Made by a program: the position numbers and the translations under genes. From a virus, in the IMG/VR virus record IMGVR_UViG_3300025009_000386, positions 1 through 22,155 of that record: a DNA stretch of 22,155 bases. One strand, 5' to 3'. Each line of letters opens with the position of its first letter. The stretch's first letter is position 1. Positions 16,106 through 21,823 of this stretch are shown one piece after another. The notes beneath the pieces were generated by a model that ran no database searches, had not been told where the DNA came from, and saw only the letters and a program-made list of their open reading frames with translations.

Positions 16106-16467
16106 TGAATTATGTTCAAGACAACAGAATATTAACAGTTGAAAAGATACATGAAGTACTTTTGGCTCATATCTACGAAAATGAAAACAATACACCTGTC
16201 GTATTAATGCATCCTGACCTTTCACCGCTTATGGAGCAGTTTAAAGAAGTTGCAAAAGAACCAGATAAACAACTCCAAACTATAACAGCCAAGTCCGAGC
16301 GATATGAGAAAGCTTTTAATGACATAGGAGAAATAAATAAATCTAAATGTAAGGCTAAGTTTAAATGTGATGTATATGCAGAACCTAACAGCTTAGATTG
16401 TTATGAATGTTTCTTTAGGTCTGCTCAGGACATAGCTAAACAAGCATTACAGGAGAATAAAAGATGA
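16105..16467 (+). CDS. Unknown modular Cys-pair protein
   Basis: A 120-residue protein; its ATG overlaps the previous TAA (TAATG). It has an N-terminal helix (LTVEKIHEVLLAHIYEN) similar to the start of a later gene (LTIEQIREIVF), a middle TITAKSERYEKAF helix like that of the previous gene, and a C-terminal cysteine cluster (KCKAKFKCDVY, DCYECFFRSAQDIAKQALQE). It appears to be a mosaic of modules shared within the operon. Function unknown. Confidence 0.72.
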   Translation: MNYVQDNRILTVEKIHEVLLAHIYENENNTPVVLMHPDLSPLMEQFKEVAKEPDKQLQTITAKSERYEKAFNDIGEINKSKCKAKFKCDVYAEPNSLDCYECFFRSAQDIAKQALQENKR

Positions 16468-16634
16468 GAAGTGAATCAGAGATAAAAGAAAAAATAGAAG
16501 AAATTAATTATTTTTTAAAAGAAATCGTGCCAAATGACTATAATTCTGTTGATAGGATGCAAAGAGACGATGCAGAGTCTTTTAAAAGGGCTTTAATTTA
16601 TGTACTTAACGAACAAAAAGAGGAGCAAGAATAA
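16464..16634 (+). CDS. Small unknown protein, 56 residues
   Basis: A short frame starting at ATG 16464, overlapping the upstream TGA (ATGA) and ending at TAA 16632-16634. AGGAG stands 8 bases upstream. The product is acidic and helical (SESEIKEKIEEINYFLKEI, then MQRDDAESFKRALIYVL), soluble, with no cysteines. The tight overlap on the left and the 2-bp gap on the right fit the operon pattern and support it as a real gene. No family is recognised. Confidence 0.65.
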   Translation: MRSESEIKEKIEEINYFLKEIVPNDYNSVDRMQRDDAESFKRALIYVLNEQKEEQE

Positions 16635-16636
16635 AG

Positions 16637-16861
16637 ATGAAATTAGATACAAAAATAAAAGTAAAAGATTTAAACCCTGAATTTGAAATAAATGTTAAAA
16701 AAATTATGGAAATATTTAAGGTTGATGAGTTAAAGGCTGCAAAACTTTGGCTTGATATGAAAATAGCAGAAAAAGAAGTAGTGCTTGGAGGTCAGGCTTT
16801 GGTTAAAACATTCTTTTATCTGTTTGCAACTATTTTATGTATTAAATTTATTTTTAATTAA
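16637..16861 (+). CDS. Small membrane-anchored protein
   Basis: A 74-residue protein with a charged helical first half (LDTKIKVKDLNPEFEINVKK, then FKVDELKAAKLWLDMKIA) and a C-terminal hydrophobic segment of about 20 residues (TFFYLFATILCIKFIF). It is probably a tail-anchored inner-membrane protein facing the cytoplasm. GAGGAG precedes the ATG. Candidates include superinfection exclusion or another membrane-directed function; there is no sequence proof. Confidence 0.7.
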   Translation: MKLDTKIKVKDLNPEFEINVKKIMEIFKVDELKAAKLWLDMKIAEKEVVLGGQALVKTFFYLFATILCIKFIFN

Positions 16862-16872
16862 GGAGCAAGCCA

Positions 16873-17064
16873 ATGCCAGAAAATAAAACATTAACTATTG
16901 AGCAGATACGGGAAATAGTTTTTAAAACATTAAGAAATGACTTATTTCAAAATTATACATGCCGCCTTTATAATCAGAGTTTTAAAATTTGCGGAATAAA
17001 AAACACAAGGGATTGTCGAGAATGCCTTATGAAAGAATTTGAAAGGGCTGCTAATGATAAATAA
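16873..17064 (+). CDS. Small Cys-rich protein, module shared with 16105 gene
   Basis: A 63-residue protein preceded by AAGGAG. It starts with TLTIEQIREIVFKTLRND and carries a four-cysteine cluster, TCRLYNQSFKICGIKN then DCRECLMKEFERAA. The same two modules in the same order occur in the longer protein at 16105 (LTVEKIHEVLL and KCKAKFKCDVY...DCYECFF), so the two are likely paralogs, this one lacking the middle helix. Probably zinc-binding; function unknown. Confidence 0.68.
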   Translation: MPENKTLTIEQIREIVFKTLRNDLFQNYTCRLYNQSFKICGIKNTRDCRECLMKEFERAANDK

Positions 17065-17485
17065 AATGTATGAATATTTTGGAGTTGAGCCTAAATATTT
17101 CGCAATAAAGTTTGAACAAAACGAATATGGACATAATAAAGCTGAAAAATTATCTAAAGAAGATTATGAATTAGTTTCAAATTCAGACTTGAAAAGTTTT
17201 TACAAGGAACTAAAAGAAATAAAACCTGACTTCACCCCAGATAAAGCTTGGAAGCTTGAGGAAATGATTTTAAGGAATTATGTAAATATTAACTATTCTG
17301 TTGATACAGGTGATGATAACTATTATGTTCCAGAAAAGTATTGTTTACAGGTTGAATATATGGAAGATTCTTATACTTATAAAGCTTATGGTAATACCCG
17401 CCTCGAAGCCCTCGCCTCTCTAATCCCCAAAATTGACTGGACAGAGCAGGAAAAAGAACAGATAAAAGCAATTTTAGAGAAATAA
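17054..17485 (+). CDS. Unknown 143-residue protein
   Basis: The frame could start at TTG 17039, but ATG 17054 has AAAGGG at a good distance and overlaps the end of the previous gene, so I prefer it. The acidic product begins NKMYEYFGVEPKYFAIKF, has a helix-rich middle (DFTPDKAWKLEEMILRNY), and ends YTYKAYGNTRLEALASLIPK followed by a Glu-rich helix. The last part resembles small phage proteins of the 'Y-G-x-T-x-L-E-A-L' type (substrate-independent hypothetical families). No enzymatic motif. Bases 17396-17430 are more C-rich than the surroundings. Confidence 0.7.
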   Translation: MINKMYEYFGVEPKYFAIKFEQNEYGHNKAEKLSKEDYELVSNSDLKSFYKELKEIKPDFTPDKAWKLEEMILRNYVNINYSVDTGDDNYYVPEKYCLQVEYMEDSYTYKAYGNTRLEALASLIPKIDWTEQEKEQIKAILEK

Positions 17486-17530
17486 ATAAAATTAGTGAAA
17501 AAGTTAATTTATTTAGAAGGATAATTAATT

Positions 17531-17761
17531 ATGAAATATGCTTTTGGAGACATAGTTATTGTAGAAGATAACCTAATAGGTGTAATTGTAAAAAGTTGGA
17601 GCAAAAGCAATTTAGGAACTCCAGTCCACCACGAAGTTTATGTCAGAAGTTTTAATTGCATAAAAGAATACAAAGAAGATGAAATTCGCAGATATCTAGT
17701 AAGACATAAAGAACTTGACGATGATGAAATTTACTACCAAGAGTGTTGTGAAAATTCTTAA
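17531..17761 (+). CDS. Conserved small phage protein, SH3-like barrel
   Basis: A 76-residue protein of a type I recall from phages of low-GC Firmicutes. It starts with a compact beta section (KYAFGDIVIVEDNLIGVIVK, then EVYVRSFNCIKEY) and ends with a charged helix DEIRRYLVRHKELDDDE. The first half suggests a small beta barrel that could bind nucleic acid or protein. The biological role is unknown. AGAAGG precedes ATG 17531; the 45-bp gap upstream is the longest within this operon. Confidence 0.7.
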   Translation: MKYAFGDIVIVEDNLIGVIVKSWSKSNLGTPVHHEVYVRSFNCIKEYKEDEIRRYLVRHKELDDDEIYYQECCENS

Positions 17762-17779
17762 TAAGAGAATGGAGAAAAA

Positions 17780-17956
17780 ATGCCAATATATACATACAAG
17801 TGCGATAACTGCGATAAAGAGTTTGAGGCAATAAAGTCAATTGCCAATAATGAAACAACATATTGTTCGTGTTCCAATTTAGCAAATAGGGTTTATAAAT
17901 ATGGAACATGTTTAATCAAAGGCAAAGATTTCTATCAAGCAAAGAAAGTGAGATGA
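17780..17956 (+). CDS. FmdB-like zinc ribbon protein
   Basis: A 58-residue protein starting MPIYTYKCDNCDKEFEAIKS, the usual opening of FmdB-type putative regulatory zinc ribbons (family: MPiYeY.C..Cg..fe). The second knuckle is YCSCSNLANRVYKYG. Four cysteines are in place. ATG 17780 is preceded by GGAG. Members of the family are widespread in bacteria and phages and are presumed nucleic-acid or regulator proteins; the target is not known. Its TGA overlaps the next gene start. Confidence 0.75.
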   Translation: MPIYTYKCDNCDKEFEAIKSIANNETTYCSCSNLANRVYKYGTCLIKGKDFYQAKKVR

Positions 17957-18282
17957 TGATGAAAGACAACAAAGAAATCAAAAAGAAGAAACTAACAAGA
18001 ACAGAGATGGAGACAACAATCAATTACAATGATTTATCAGACAATGCAGATATTTATACACATAATCCTGCGTTGATAAGGAAGCTGAATATATGTTGTG
18101 AGAAACATCCTGAATCATTCAAGATGATAAAGTACGATGCTGAATTTGGAAGTTATTGCTATGTTGTTCCAAAGAAATATATCAAGGTGAATGCTCCGAG
18201 AAAAGGCATGACGGAAGAACAGAAAGAAGCTGTTTCAGAAAGATTTAAAAAGTTGAGAGAAGCAGAAGATAATATGTTATAA
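17953..18282 (+). CDS. Conserved phage hypothetical protein
   Basis: A 109-residue protein beginning MMMKDNKEIKKKK; the ATG at 17953 overlaps the previous TGA. A longer in-frame start at 17908 would lie inside the FmdB-like gene and lacks a ribosome site. The body (ETTINYNDLSDNADIYTHNP, then RKLNICCEKHPESFKMIKYD, SYCYVVPKKYIKVNAPRKG and MTEEQKEAVSERFKKL) matches a small protein I recall as common in Firmicutes phages and prophages, where it lies among early or accessory genes. Its fold is probably beta with a helical tail; function unknown. Last gene of the plus operon. Confidence 0.75.
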   Translation: MMMKDNKEIKKKKLTRTEMETTINYNDLSDNADIYTHNPALIRKLNICCEKHPESFKMIKYDAEFGSYCYVVPKKYIKVNAPRKGMTEEQKEAVSERFKKLREAEDNML

Positions 18283-18400
18283 ATTGATAGTAATTCAGGC
18301 AAGAAAAATATGTTAAATTTTGTTTTGATACAAATATACCTAAATGAGATGCAATATCTTTTTTTTATCCTGAGTTAGTTGATAAAAAAGTCTGAGAATT

Positions 18401-18470
18401 GATTCAAACTTATATTCGTTTTATGCAGATTATCTGCTTAGAAATTTTATCAGTTTGAATCTTTTATTTT
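18401..18470 (+). terminator. Nested hairpin with T-rich tail after plus-strand operon
   Basis: Outer arms GATTCAAACT (18401-18410) and AGTTTGAATC (18452-18461) are perfect 10-bp complements. They enclose an inner hairpin GCAGAT-T-ATCTGC (18425-18437), and TTTTATTTT follows directly. It could end transcription of the operon about 120 nt after the last stop. The loop is longer than in a textbook intrinsic terminator, so a structured RNA element is also possible. Confidence 0.55.
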
Positions 18471-18510
18471 GCATATATGATATTTATAATTGGTAACATA
18501 TAAAATATAT

Positions 18511-18532
18511 TATATTTATTAGAATTATTCTA
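18511..18532. repeat. Inverted repeat ATTAGAAT-T-ATTCTAAT
   Basis: Eight-base perfect arms with a single-base centre. It opens the repeat region; half of it (TTAGAAT) recurs inside the 25-bp direct repeats further right. Confidence 0.5.
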
Positions 18533-18547
18533 ATTAGACTAAATATT

Positions 18548-18890
18548 AACTTATATCTATTAACTAAATACAATAACTTATTACTTAACTTACTACTAAC
18601 TTAATACTAATTAACTAAATTATATAACTTACTACAATTTAACTTACTCCAATTAACTTATATCTAATTAGAATAATACATTAACTTATTACTAAACTAA
18701 ATACATAACTAAATACTTAATTAGAATAATACATTAACTTATAACATAATTAACTTACTACTTATTAACTGACTACAATATAACTTAATACATATTAACT
18801 AAATACAATAACTTATATCTTAACTTACTACATAGAATAATACATAACTTACTACTAACTAAATACTTATTAGACTAATATATTAACTTA
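18548..18890. repeat. AACTWA repeat array, G-depleted on the plus strand
   Basis: By eye at least 21 copies of AACTTA or AACTAA plus one AACTGA. Starts include 18548, 18562, 18575, 18587, 18598, 18613, 18626, 18641, 18655, 18683, 18695, 18707, 18736, 18752, 18782, 18797, 18810, 18822, 18846, 18857 and 18885. Most neighbours are 11-16 bp apart, and the larger steps are about double that. The plus strand has only a handful of G in some 340 bases while C stays common. It looks like an iteron or protein-binding array, or a deliberately unstructured stretch. Confidence 0.7.
18665..18742 (+). repeat. 25-bp direct repeat pair
   Basis: The same 25 bases, with core TTAGAATAATACATTAACTT, occur at 18665-18689 and 18718-18742, 53 bp apart. 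A shorter relative is at 18832-18850. They lie inside the AACTWA array and imply local duplication. Confidence 0.75.
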
Positions 18891-18904
18891 ATACTAATTA
18901 GAAT

Positions 18905-18920
18905 AACACTATAAAGTGTT
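18905..18920. repeat. Hairpin AACACT-ATAA-AGTGTT
   Basis: Six-base perfect arms with a four-base loop, directly left of the 22-bp palindrome. Confidence 0.5.
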
Positions 18921-18928
18921 ATATATAA

Positions 18929-18950
18929 ATGTTACCTATATAGGTAACAT
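18929..18950. repeat. Perfect 22-bp palindrome
   Basis: Half-site ATGTTACCTAT followed at once by its reverse complement. GGTAACATATAA from its right half is repeated at about 18492-18503. It abuts the extended -10 element at 18954, where an operator would be expected. Confidence 0.75.
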
Positions 18951-18953
18951 ATA

Positions 18954-18972
18954 ATTATAGCATGTTTTTAGA
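18954..18972 (-). promoter_or_regulatory. Third copy of the ATGC-TATAAT promoter-like element
   Basis: The minus strand reads AAAAACATGC then TATAAT (18959-18954), matching the element before the terminase gene. It would send transcription leftward across the AACTWA array, where no gene lies, so any product would be noncoding. The 22-bp palindrome covers the predicted start point. Confidence 0.45.
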
Positions 18973-19112
18973 AAAAGTTCCTAAAATAAATAATTAATTT
19001 TTCCAACTTTATATTTTAGTCTAAATTAACTAAAATTTTTTTCATGCAAATTTTGGGATAAATATGTGGGGAGTACCATGCTAACATCAATTTAACTAAT
19101 AACATTTATAGG

Positions 19113-19132
19113 GGAGGGGATAACCTCCTTTA
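19113..19132 (+). repeat. G-rich hairpin GGAGG...CCTCC
   Basis: GGAGG, six-base loop, CCTCC, preceded by a further G run. It is the most GC-rich spot of the region and so stands out. On the minus strand it reads AAAGGAGG, a ribosome-site look-alike, but no frame follows it. Confidence 0.4.
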
Positions 19133-19172
19133 CATATGTTATATTAATTAGATTTATACTAGTATGAACTTG

Positions 19173-19200
19173 GCATGCTCATGCAGTTACGACTGCATGC
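19173..19200. repeat. Hairpin family A, copy 1
   Basis: GCATGCTC followed by CATGCAGT-TACG-ACTGCATG (19180-19199), eight-base perfect arms and a four-base loop. Copy 2 is at 19557-19585 with a compensating change in the stem. Confidence 0.7.
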
Positions 19201-19272
19201 TTAAAATTTTACTGGAGTAAATAATAATAATTTTAGTTAAATATTTTAGTTATTATTTTAAAGTTATTTGTT

Positions 19273-19292
19273 TAACCATGCCGGCATGGTTA
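19273..19292. repeat. Perfect 20-bp palindrome
   Basis: TAACCATGCCGGCATGGTTA, its own reverse complement. The centre GCCGGC is unusual in such AT-rich DNA. Confidence 0.75.
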
Positions 19293-19437
19293 TATCGTTA
19301 TAAGTTAACAATAGTCTAATAATTAACATGCCTGTATCAAGTAACTATATCTATTAGAAATAGTCCGATAATAATTATTATGTAATTAGTTAAGTTATAA
19401 GTTTAATGTATAACCATTTAAACTTGATGCTATAGGC

Positions 19438-19488
19438 TTTATATTAAACTTATTACTTAACTTATATCTGATATAAGTTTAATATAAA
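19438..19488. repeat. Long hairpin with 15-bp perfect arms
   Basis: TTTATATTAAACTTA (19438-19452) pairs with TAAGTTTAATATAAA (19474-19488). A second, competing hairpin AACTTATATC-T-GATATAAGTT (19459-19479) overlaps its loop and right arm, so the region could switch between two folds. Confidence 0.7.
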
Positions 19489-19518
19489 ATTTTGCTTAGC
19501 TCTTACGGCTGCAAAATT
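19488..19518. repeat. Hairpin AATTTTGC ... GCAAAATT
   Basis: Eight-base perfect arms with a 15-base loop that itself contains AGC...GCT. It directly follows the 15-bp hairpin and shares one base with it. Confidence 0.55.
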
Positions 19519-19556
19519 ATAATTATTAAATTGAACTAAAAACAATTAGAATTATA

Positions 19557-19585
19557 TGAGCATGCTCATGCGGTAATTACCGCAT
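19557..19585. repeat. Hairpin family A, copy 2
   Basis: TGAGCATGCTCA (a 12-bp palindrome) overlapping ATGCGGTAATTACCGCAT (19568-19585, an 18-bp perfect palindrome). Compared with copy 1, the stem pair A-T has become G-C and the loop TACG has become AATT, while the flanking GCATGCTC is kept. Confidence 0.7.
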
Positions 19586-19602
19586 ACCACGCACTATAAA
19601 AA

Positions 19603-19617
19603 GATTACAAGGTAATC
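19603..19617. repeat. Hairpin GATTAC-AAG-GTAATC
   Basis: Six-base perfect arms with a three-base loop. Confidence 0.5.
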
Positions 19618-19725
19618 AATATATAAATGCGTAACATGTAATGTAAAGATTTTATAAATATTATTCATTATATTTTACACTATATGAGCATGCTTATTGT
19701 ACTTATTACTTATTAGAGTTATATA

Positions 19726-19742
19726 CATACAGTTCATGTATG
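19726..19742. repeat. Hairpin family B, copy 1
   Basis: CATACAGTTCATGTATG: six-base stem, five-base loop. It differs from the copy at 20159 by one compensated stem pair (T-A instead of C-G) and one loop base. Confidence 0.7.
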
Positions 19743-19752
19743 TGTAATTATT

Positions 19753-19769
19753 TGTAACATTTTGTTACA
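19753..19769. repeat. Hairpin TGTAAC-ATTTT-GTTACA
   Basis: Six-base perfect arms with a five-base loop, 10 bp right of family B copy 1. Confidence 0.5.
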
Positions 19770-19802
19770 TTACTTAATATATAATTCATAGGCTAAGTTA
19801 TG

Positions 19803-19856
19803 TTAGTATACATTTTGTAGATTAGTCTAACGACTAATAATTTATTTGTATACTAA
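19803..19856. repeat. Nested double hairpin
   Basis: Outer arms TTAGTATACA (19803-19812) and TGTATACTAA (19847-19856), perfect over 10 bp, enclose an inner hairpin ATTAGTC-TAAC-GACTAAT (19821-19838). Two stacked perfect stems in 54 bases are hard to explain by AT content alone. Confidence 0.7.
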
Positions 19857-19934
19857 ACTTTAGACTTAGACTAAAAGACTTACTCCTCATGGGTAATTGA
19901 CTAATGATTTAAATTTGTGGTACTCCTCAGTTTT

Positions 19935-19977
19935 GTAAAATACAATCTGCAAAGGATTGCATATAAAGTTTTACAGA
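19935..19977. repeat. Nested hairpin TGTAAAA ... TTTTACA
   Basis: Seven-base outer arms enclose CAATC-TGCAAAG-GATTG. It lies just after TGGTACTCC (about 19918), whose reverse complement GGAGTACCA stands at about 19075-19083, 840 bp to the left, so the two could pair over a long distance. Confidence 0.45.
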
Positions 19978-20032
19978 CACCACCCCGTTGTAACTTACTG
20001 CAATTAAAACTGTTAAGAGGCTCATGCTATCG

Positions 20033-20048
20033 CAATTGCATGCAATTG
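20033..20048. repeat. Perfect 16-bp palindrome
   Basis: CAATTGCATGCAATTG, its own reverse complement. Confidence 0.65.
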
Positions 20049-20158
20049 TAATATATAACTTACTATAAACTATACAAGTTAAACCTAAGGTATATAGCAA
20101 AGCCATAGACAGCTTTAAATATATTAGTATATAATCCTATTCAAAAGCATTCAAAGTT

Positions 20159-20175
20159 CACACAGTCCATGTGTG
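20159..20175. repeat. Hairpin family B, copy 2
   Basis: CACACAGTCCATGTGTG: six-base stem CACACA/TGTGTG and loop GTCCA. The loop and lower stem are the same as in the copies at 20240 and 21824. Confidence 0.75.
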
Positions 20176-20239
20176 ATAGTAAGTTTTTTAATATATATCT
20201 AGCTATACAGCTTTATTATAATTCTTATAATCAAGTTAA

Positions 20240-20255
20240 ACACAGTCCATGTGTG
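20240..20255. repeat. Hairpin family B, copy 3
   Basis: ACACAGTCCATGTGTG followed by GTT. It matches the copy at 21824-21839 read on the other strand over about 18 bases. Confidence 0.75.
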
Positions 20256-20272
20256 GTTAGTTATATTGGTAA

Positions 20273-20292
20273 ATTGGTATTGATATACCAAT
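20273..20292. repeat. Hairpin ATTGGTAT-TGAT-ATACCAAT
   Basis: Eight-base perfect arms with a four-base loop, immediately beyond the minus-strand terminator. Confidence 0.55.
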
Positions 20293-20302
20293 ATAAATAT
20301 AT

Positions 20303-20329
20303 AAAAAAGAGATAGTTTAAACTATCTCT
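20303..20329 (-). terminator. Intrinsic terminator of the right-hand minus-strand operon
   Basis: A perfect 22-bp palindrome (20308-20329; half-site AGAGATAGTTT), followed on the minus strand by a run of T. It lies about 22 bases past the last stop of the operon. Confidence 0.85.
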
Positions 20330-20351
20330 GAAAATTATCATGCGTTACTAA

Positions 20352-20627
20352 TTACTTAAGACTAATAAATCTATCTTTTTTAATATTCTTATAAATTCTT
20401 ATAACTTGTAAATCTTTGGTTAGATGGTTATAGACTAATTTAATTTTATTATTTTCAAGATGTGTCCATGATAATCGTCTATATTTCATAAAATTATCAT
20501 TATTGTTTTTATTTTCAATATTTAAAAATATAGCTCTCAATCTTTTTTTTTGTTAGTTAATTTTATGTAAGTTTTTTAAATTAACAAAATATAAAATATT
20601 ATTACTTGGCATAAATCGTTTATACAT
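20352..20627 (-). pseudogene. Small gene interrupted by one in-frame TAA
   Basis: ATG 20627 has an excellent AAAGGAG site and reads MYKRFMPSNNILYFVNLKNL and a few more residues to TAA at 20553-20555 (24 residues). The same frame then continues open for about 66 codons (KKRLRAIFLNIENK ... RLSWTHLENNKIKLVYNHLT ... IKKDRFISLK) to 20352. A nine-A run follows the stop. The simplest view is a nonsense mutation in a 90-residue basic gene. Alternatives are readthrough or a re-start at TTG 20540, which lacks a ribosome site. No family is recognised. Confidence 0.55.
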
Positions 20628-20666
20628 TTTAATTACTCCTTTCGCTAATTTTATCTAACACAATTA

Positions 20667-21386
20667 TTATTTTTCTAATTCTTCTAAACTTTCAATATTT
20701 AAATTAAATTCTTTGTTGATTGCCTCGATTAATTTTGATTGATTAAAATATTTATCATCAAAAGCATGACCGTTTGAATAGAAATACTCACGGCAATAAT
20801 CATATATATCCATGTTTATATCTTTATTTTCATTCTCAAAGTAAAAATCTAAAAAACATCCCATATAATGTTCATTATCCTGCAAGTTTTCTTTATTTAA
20901 ATAATTTAACCAGTCATTATGATTATTAGAATAAGAAGAAACAAAACCACTGCATGAAGTATATCTGTCTTCAATAAATATTTTAAACTTATCAATATTT
21001 TTATGAATATAATCGTTTAAAAGGTCTATAAATTCAAAAGTGAATAAAACTTTAATATTTATTGAATCAGTATGAAAATTATATTCTTTTGGACTATATA
21101 AACTTTGAAATTTAAATTTAATACATAATTTTTCACTTTTGAAATAATCATTATAGAAGTCGATAACTTTTTTTGATATCTGCAAATAAAAATATTTATA
21201 GTCAACATGTTCCCATGCTTCATTATTTATAAATTCCAATATCTTGTCATCAACACTACTAGAATCATTAAATAAATAATTATCCTCAATTATATCATCG
21301 GTTAAACTGTCAAGTAATGTTTCATAAAACCCCTCAAAACATGGGCAATATGTTTCTACTTTTATTAAATCAGCTTTTTTAATCAT
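20667..21386 (-). CDS. Conserved protein of unknown function with SPKEYNF motif
   Basis: A 239-residue acidic protein. It opens with VETYCPCFEGFYETLLDSL and has the central motif SLYSPKEYNFHTDSINI, which I recall from a family of uncharacterised proteins in gut bacteria and their phages (pattern: SPkyYNF.tD.I.v). Aromatic residues are very frequent (Tyr, Phe, Trp), with acidic stretches such as FYFENENKDINMDIYDY. There is no signal peptide, membrane segment or catalytic motif that I can name. The acidic, DNA-mimic-like composition could fit an anti-restriction or inhibitor role, but this is a guess. The ribosome site upstream of ATG 21386 (GGGAGT) is good. Confidence 0.7.
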   Translation of the reverse strand: MIKKADLIKVETYCPCFEGFYETLLDSLTDDIIEDNYLFNDSSSVDDKILEFINNEAWEHVDYKYFYLQISKKVIDFYNDYFKSEKLCIKFKFQSLYSPKEYNFHTDSINIKVLFTFEFIDLLNDYIHKNIDKFKIFIEDRYTSCSGFVSSYSNNHNDWLNYLNKENLQDNEHYMGCFLDFYFENENKDINMDIYDYCREYFYSNGHAFDDKYFNQSKLIEAINKEFNLNIESLEELEK

Positions 21387-21459
21387 TTTATTTTACTCCC
21401 TTGTTATCTAAAATACATTTTAAGCCTGTTAAATTACTTCCTATTGTCTTTAAAATTGA

Positions 21460-21795
21460 TTATAAATCATATTCCAGTAAATTATCTATATTATTTTTAA
21501 ACTTATTTAAGATTCTTTTTTCTTGACCTGTTAAACTAACAAGGTCTAAAGCACTATATGGAATATTAACATCATTAAAAATTATTTTATTATTCCATGC
21601 ATTCTTTTTATATTGTTCTTTGCTTGTATAATGTTTAACGCTGATATATTGTTTATCTTGGTTATTTACCCATGATACTAATTTATTGATATAAAAAACA
21701 TAAAATTGTTTATTAATTTTTATATAGAATAATTCAACGGGTATATAACCTTGTTGATTATCTATTTTTTTAATAACTTCTTTATTCACTTTCAT
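21460..21795 (-). CDS. Unknown 111-residue protein
   Basis: A basic, Asn/Lys-rich small protein with a beta-rich first half (GYIPVELFYIKINKQFYVFY, INKLVSWVNNQDKQYISVKH) and a helical end (LTGQEKRILNKFKNNIDNLL). ATG 21795 is preceded by GGAGT. It is the second complete gene of the right-hand operon, downstream of the ribbon-helix-helix gene; a family B hairpin fills the gap between them. No family is recognised and no membrane segment is seen. Confidence 0.65.
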   Translation of the reverse strand: MKVNKEVIKKIDNQQGYIPVELFYIKINKQFYVFYINKLVSWVNNQDKQYISVKHYTSKEQYKKNAWNNKIIFNDVNIPYSALDLVSLTGQEKRILNKFKNNIDNLLEYDL

Positions 21796-21823
21796 AAATT
21801 TTAATTACTCCTATTATCTAAAC

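Larger units (their letters stand above)
18471..20302. other. 1.8-kb gene-free region rich in repeats, palindromes and hairpins
   Basis: No credible open frame, tRNA or known RNA is seen on either strand. It lies between converging operons that each end at their own terminator-like hairpin, so it is not simply a leftover 3' end. The left third is G-poor on the plus strand and full of AACTWA repeats; the rest contains at least ten perfect palindromes or hairpins, several with covariation between copies. Candidate roles are replication origin or partition locus, large structured RNA, or protein-binding array. I cannot choose between these from sequence alone. Confidence 0.6.

Noticed and set aside
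17908-17952. Longer start for the last plus-strand gene
   Set aside because: Lies within the FmdB-like zinc ribbon gene and lacks a ribosome site; ATG 17953 gives the operon's usual ATGA overlap.
18401-18470. tRNA gene suggested by the GATTCAAA/TTTGAATC arms
   Set aside because: No cloverleaf: no D-arm, anticodon arm of proper size or acceptor stem.
18548-18890. CRISPR array
   Set aside because: Repeats are six bases at variable spacing with no 20-40 bp repeats separated by unique spacers, and no cas genes.
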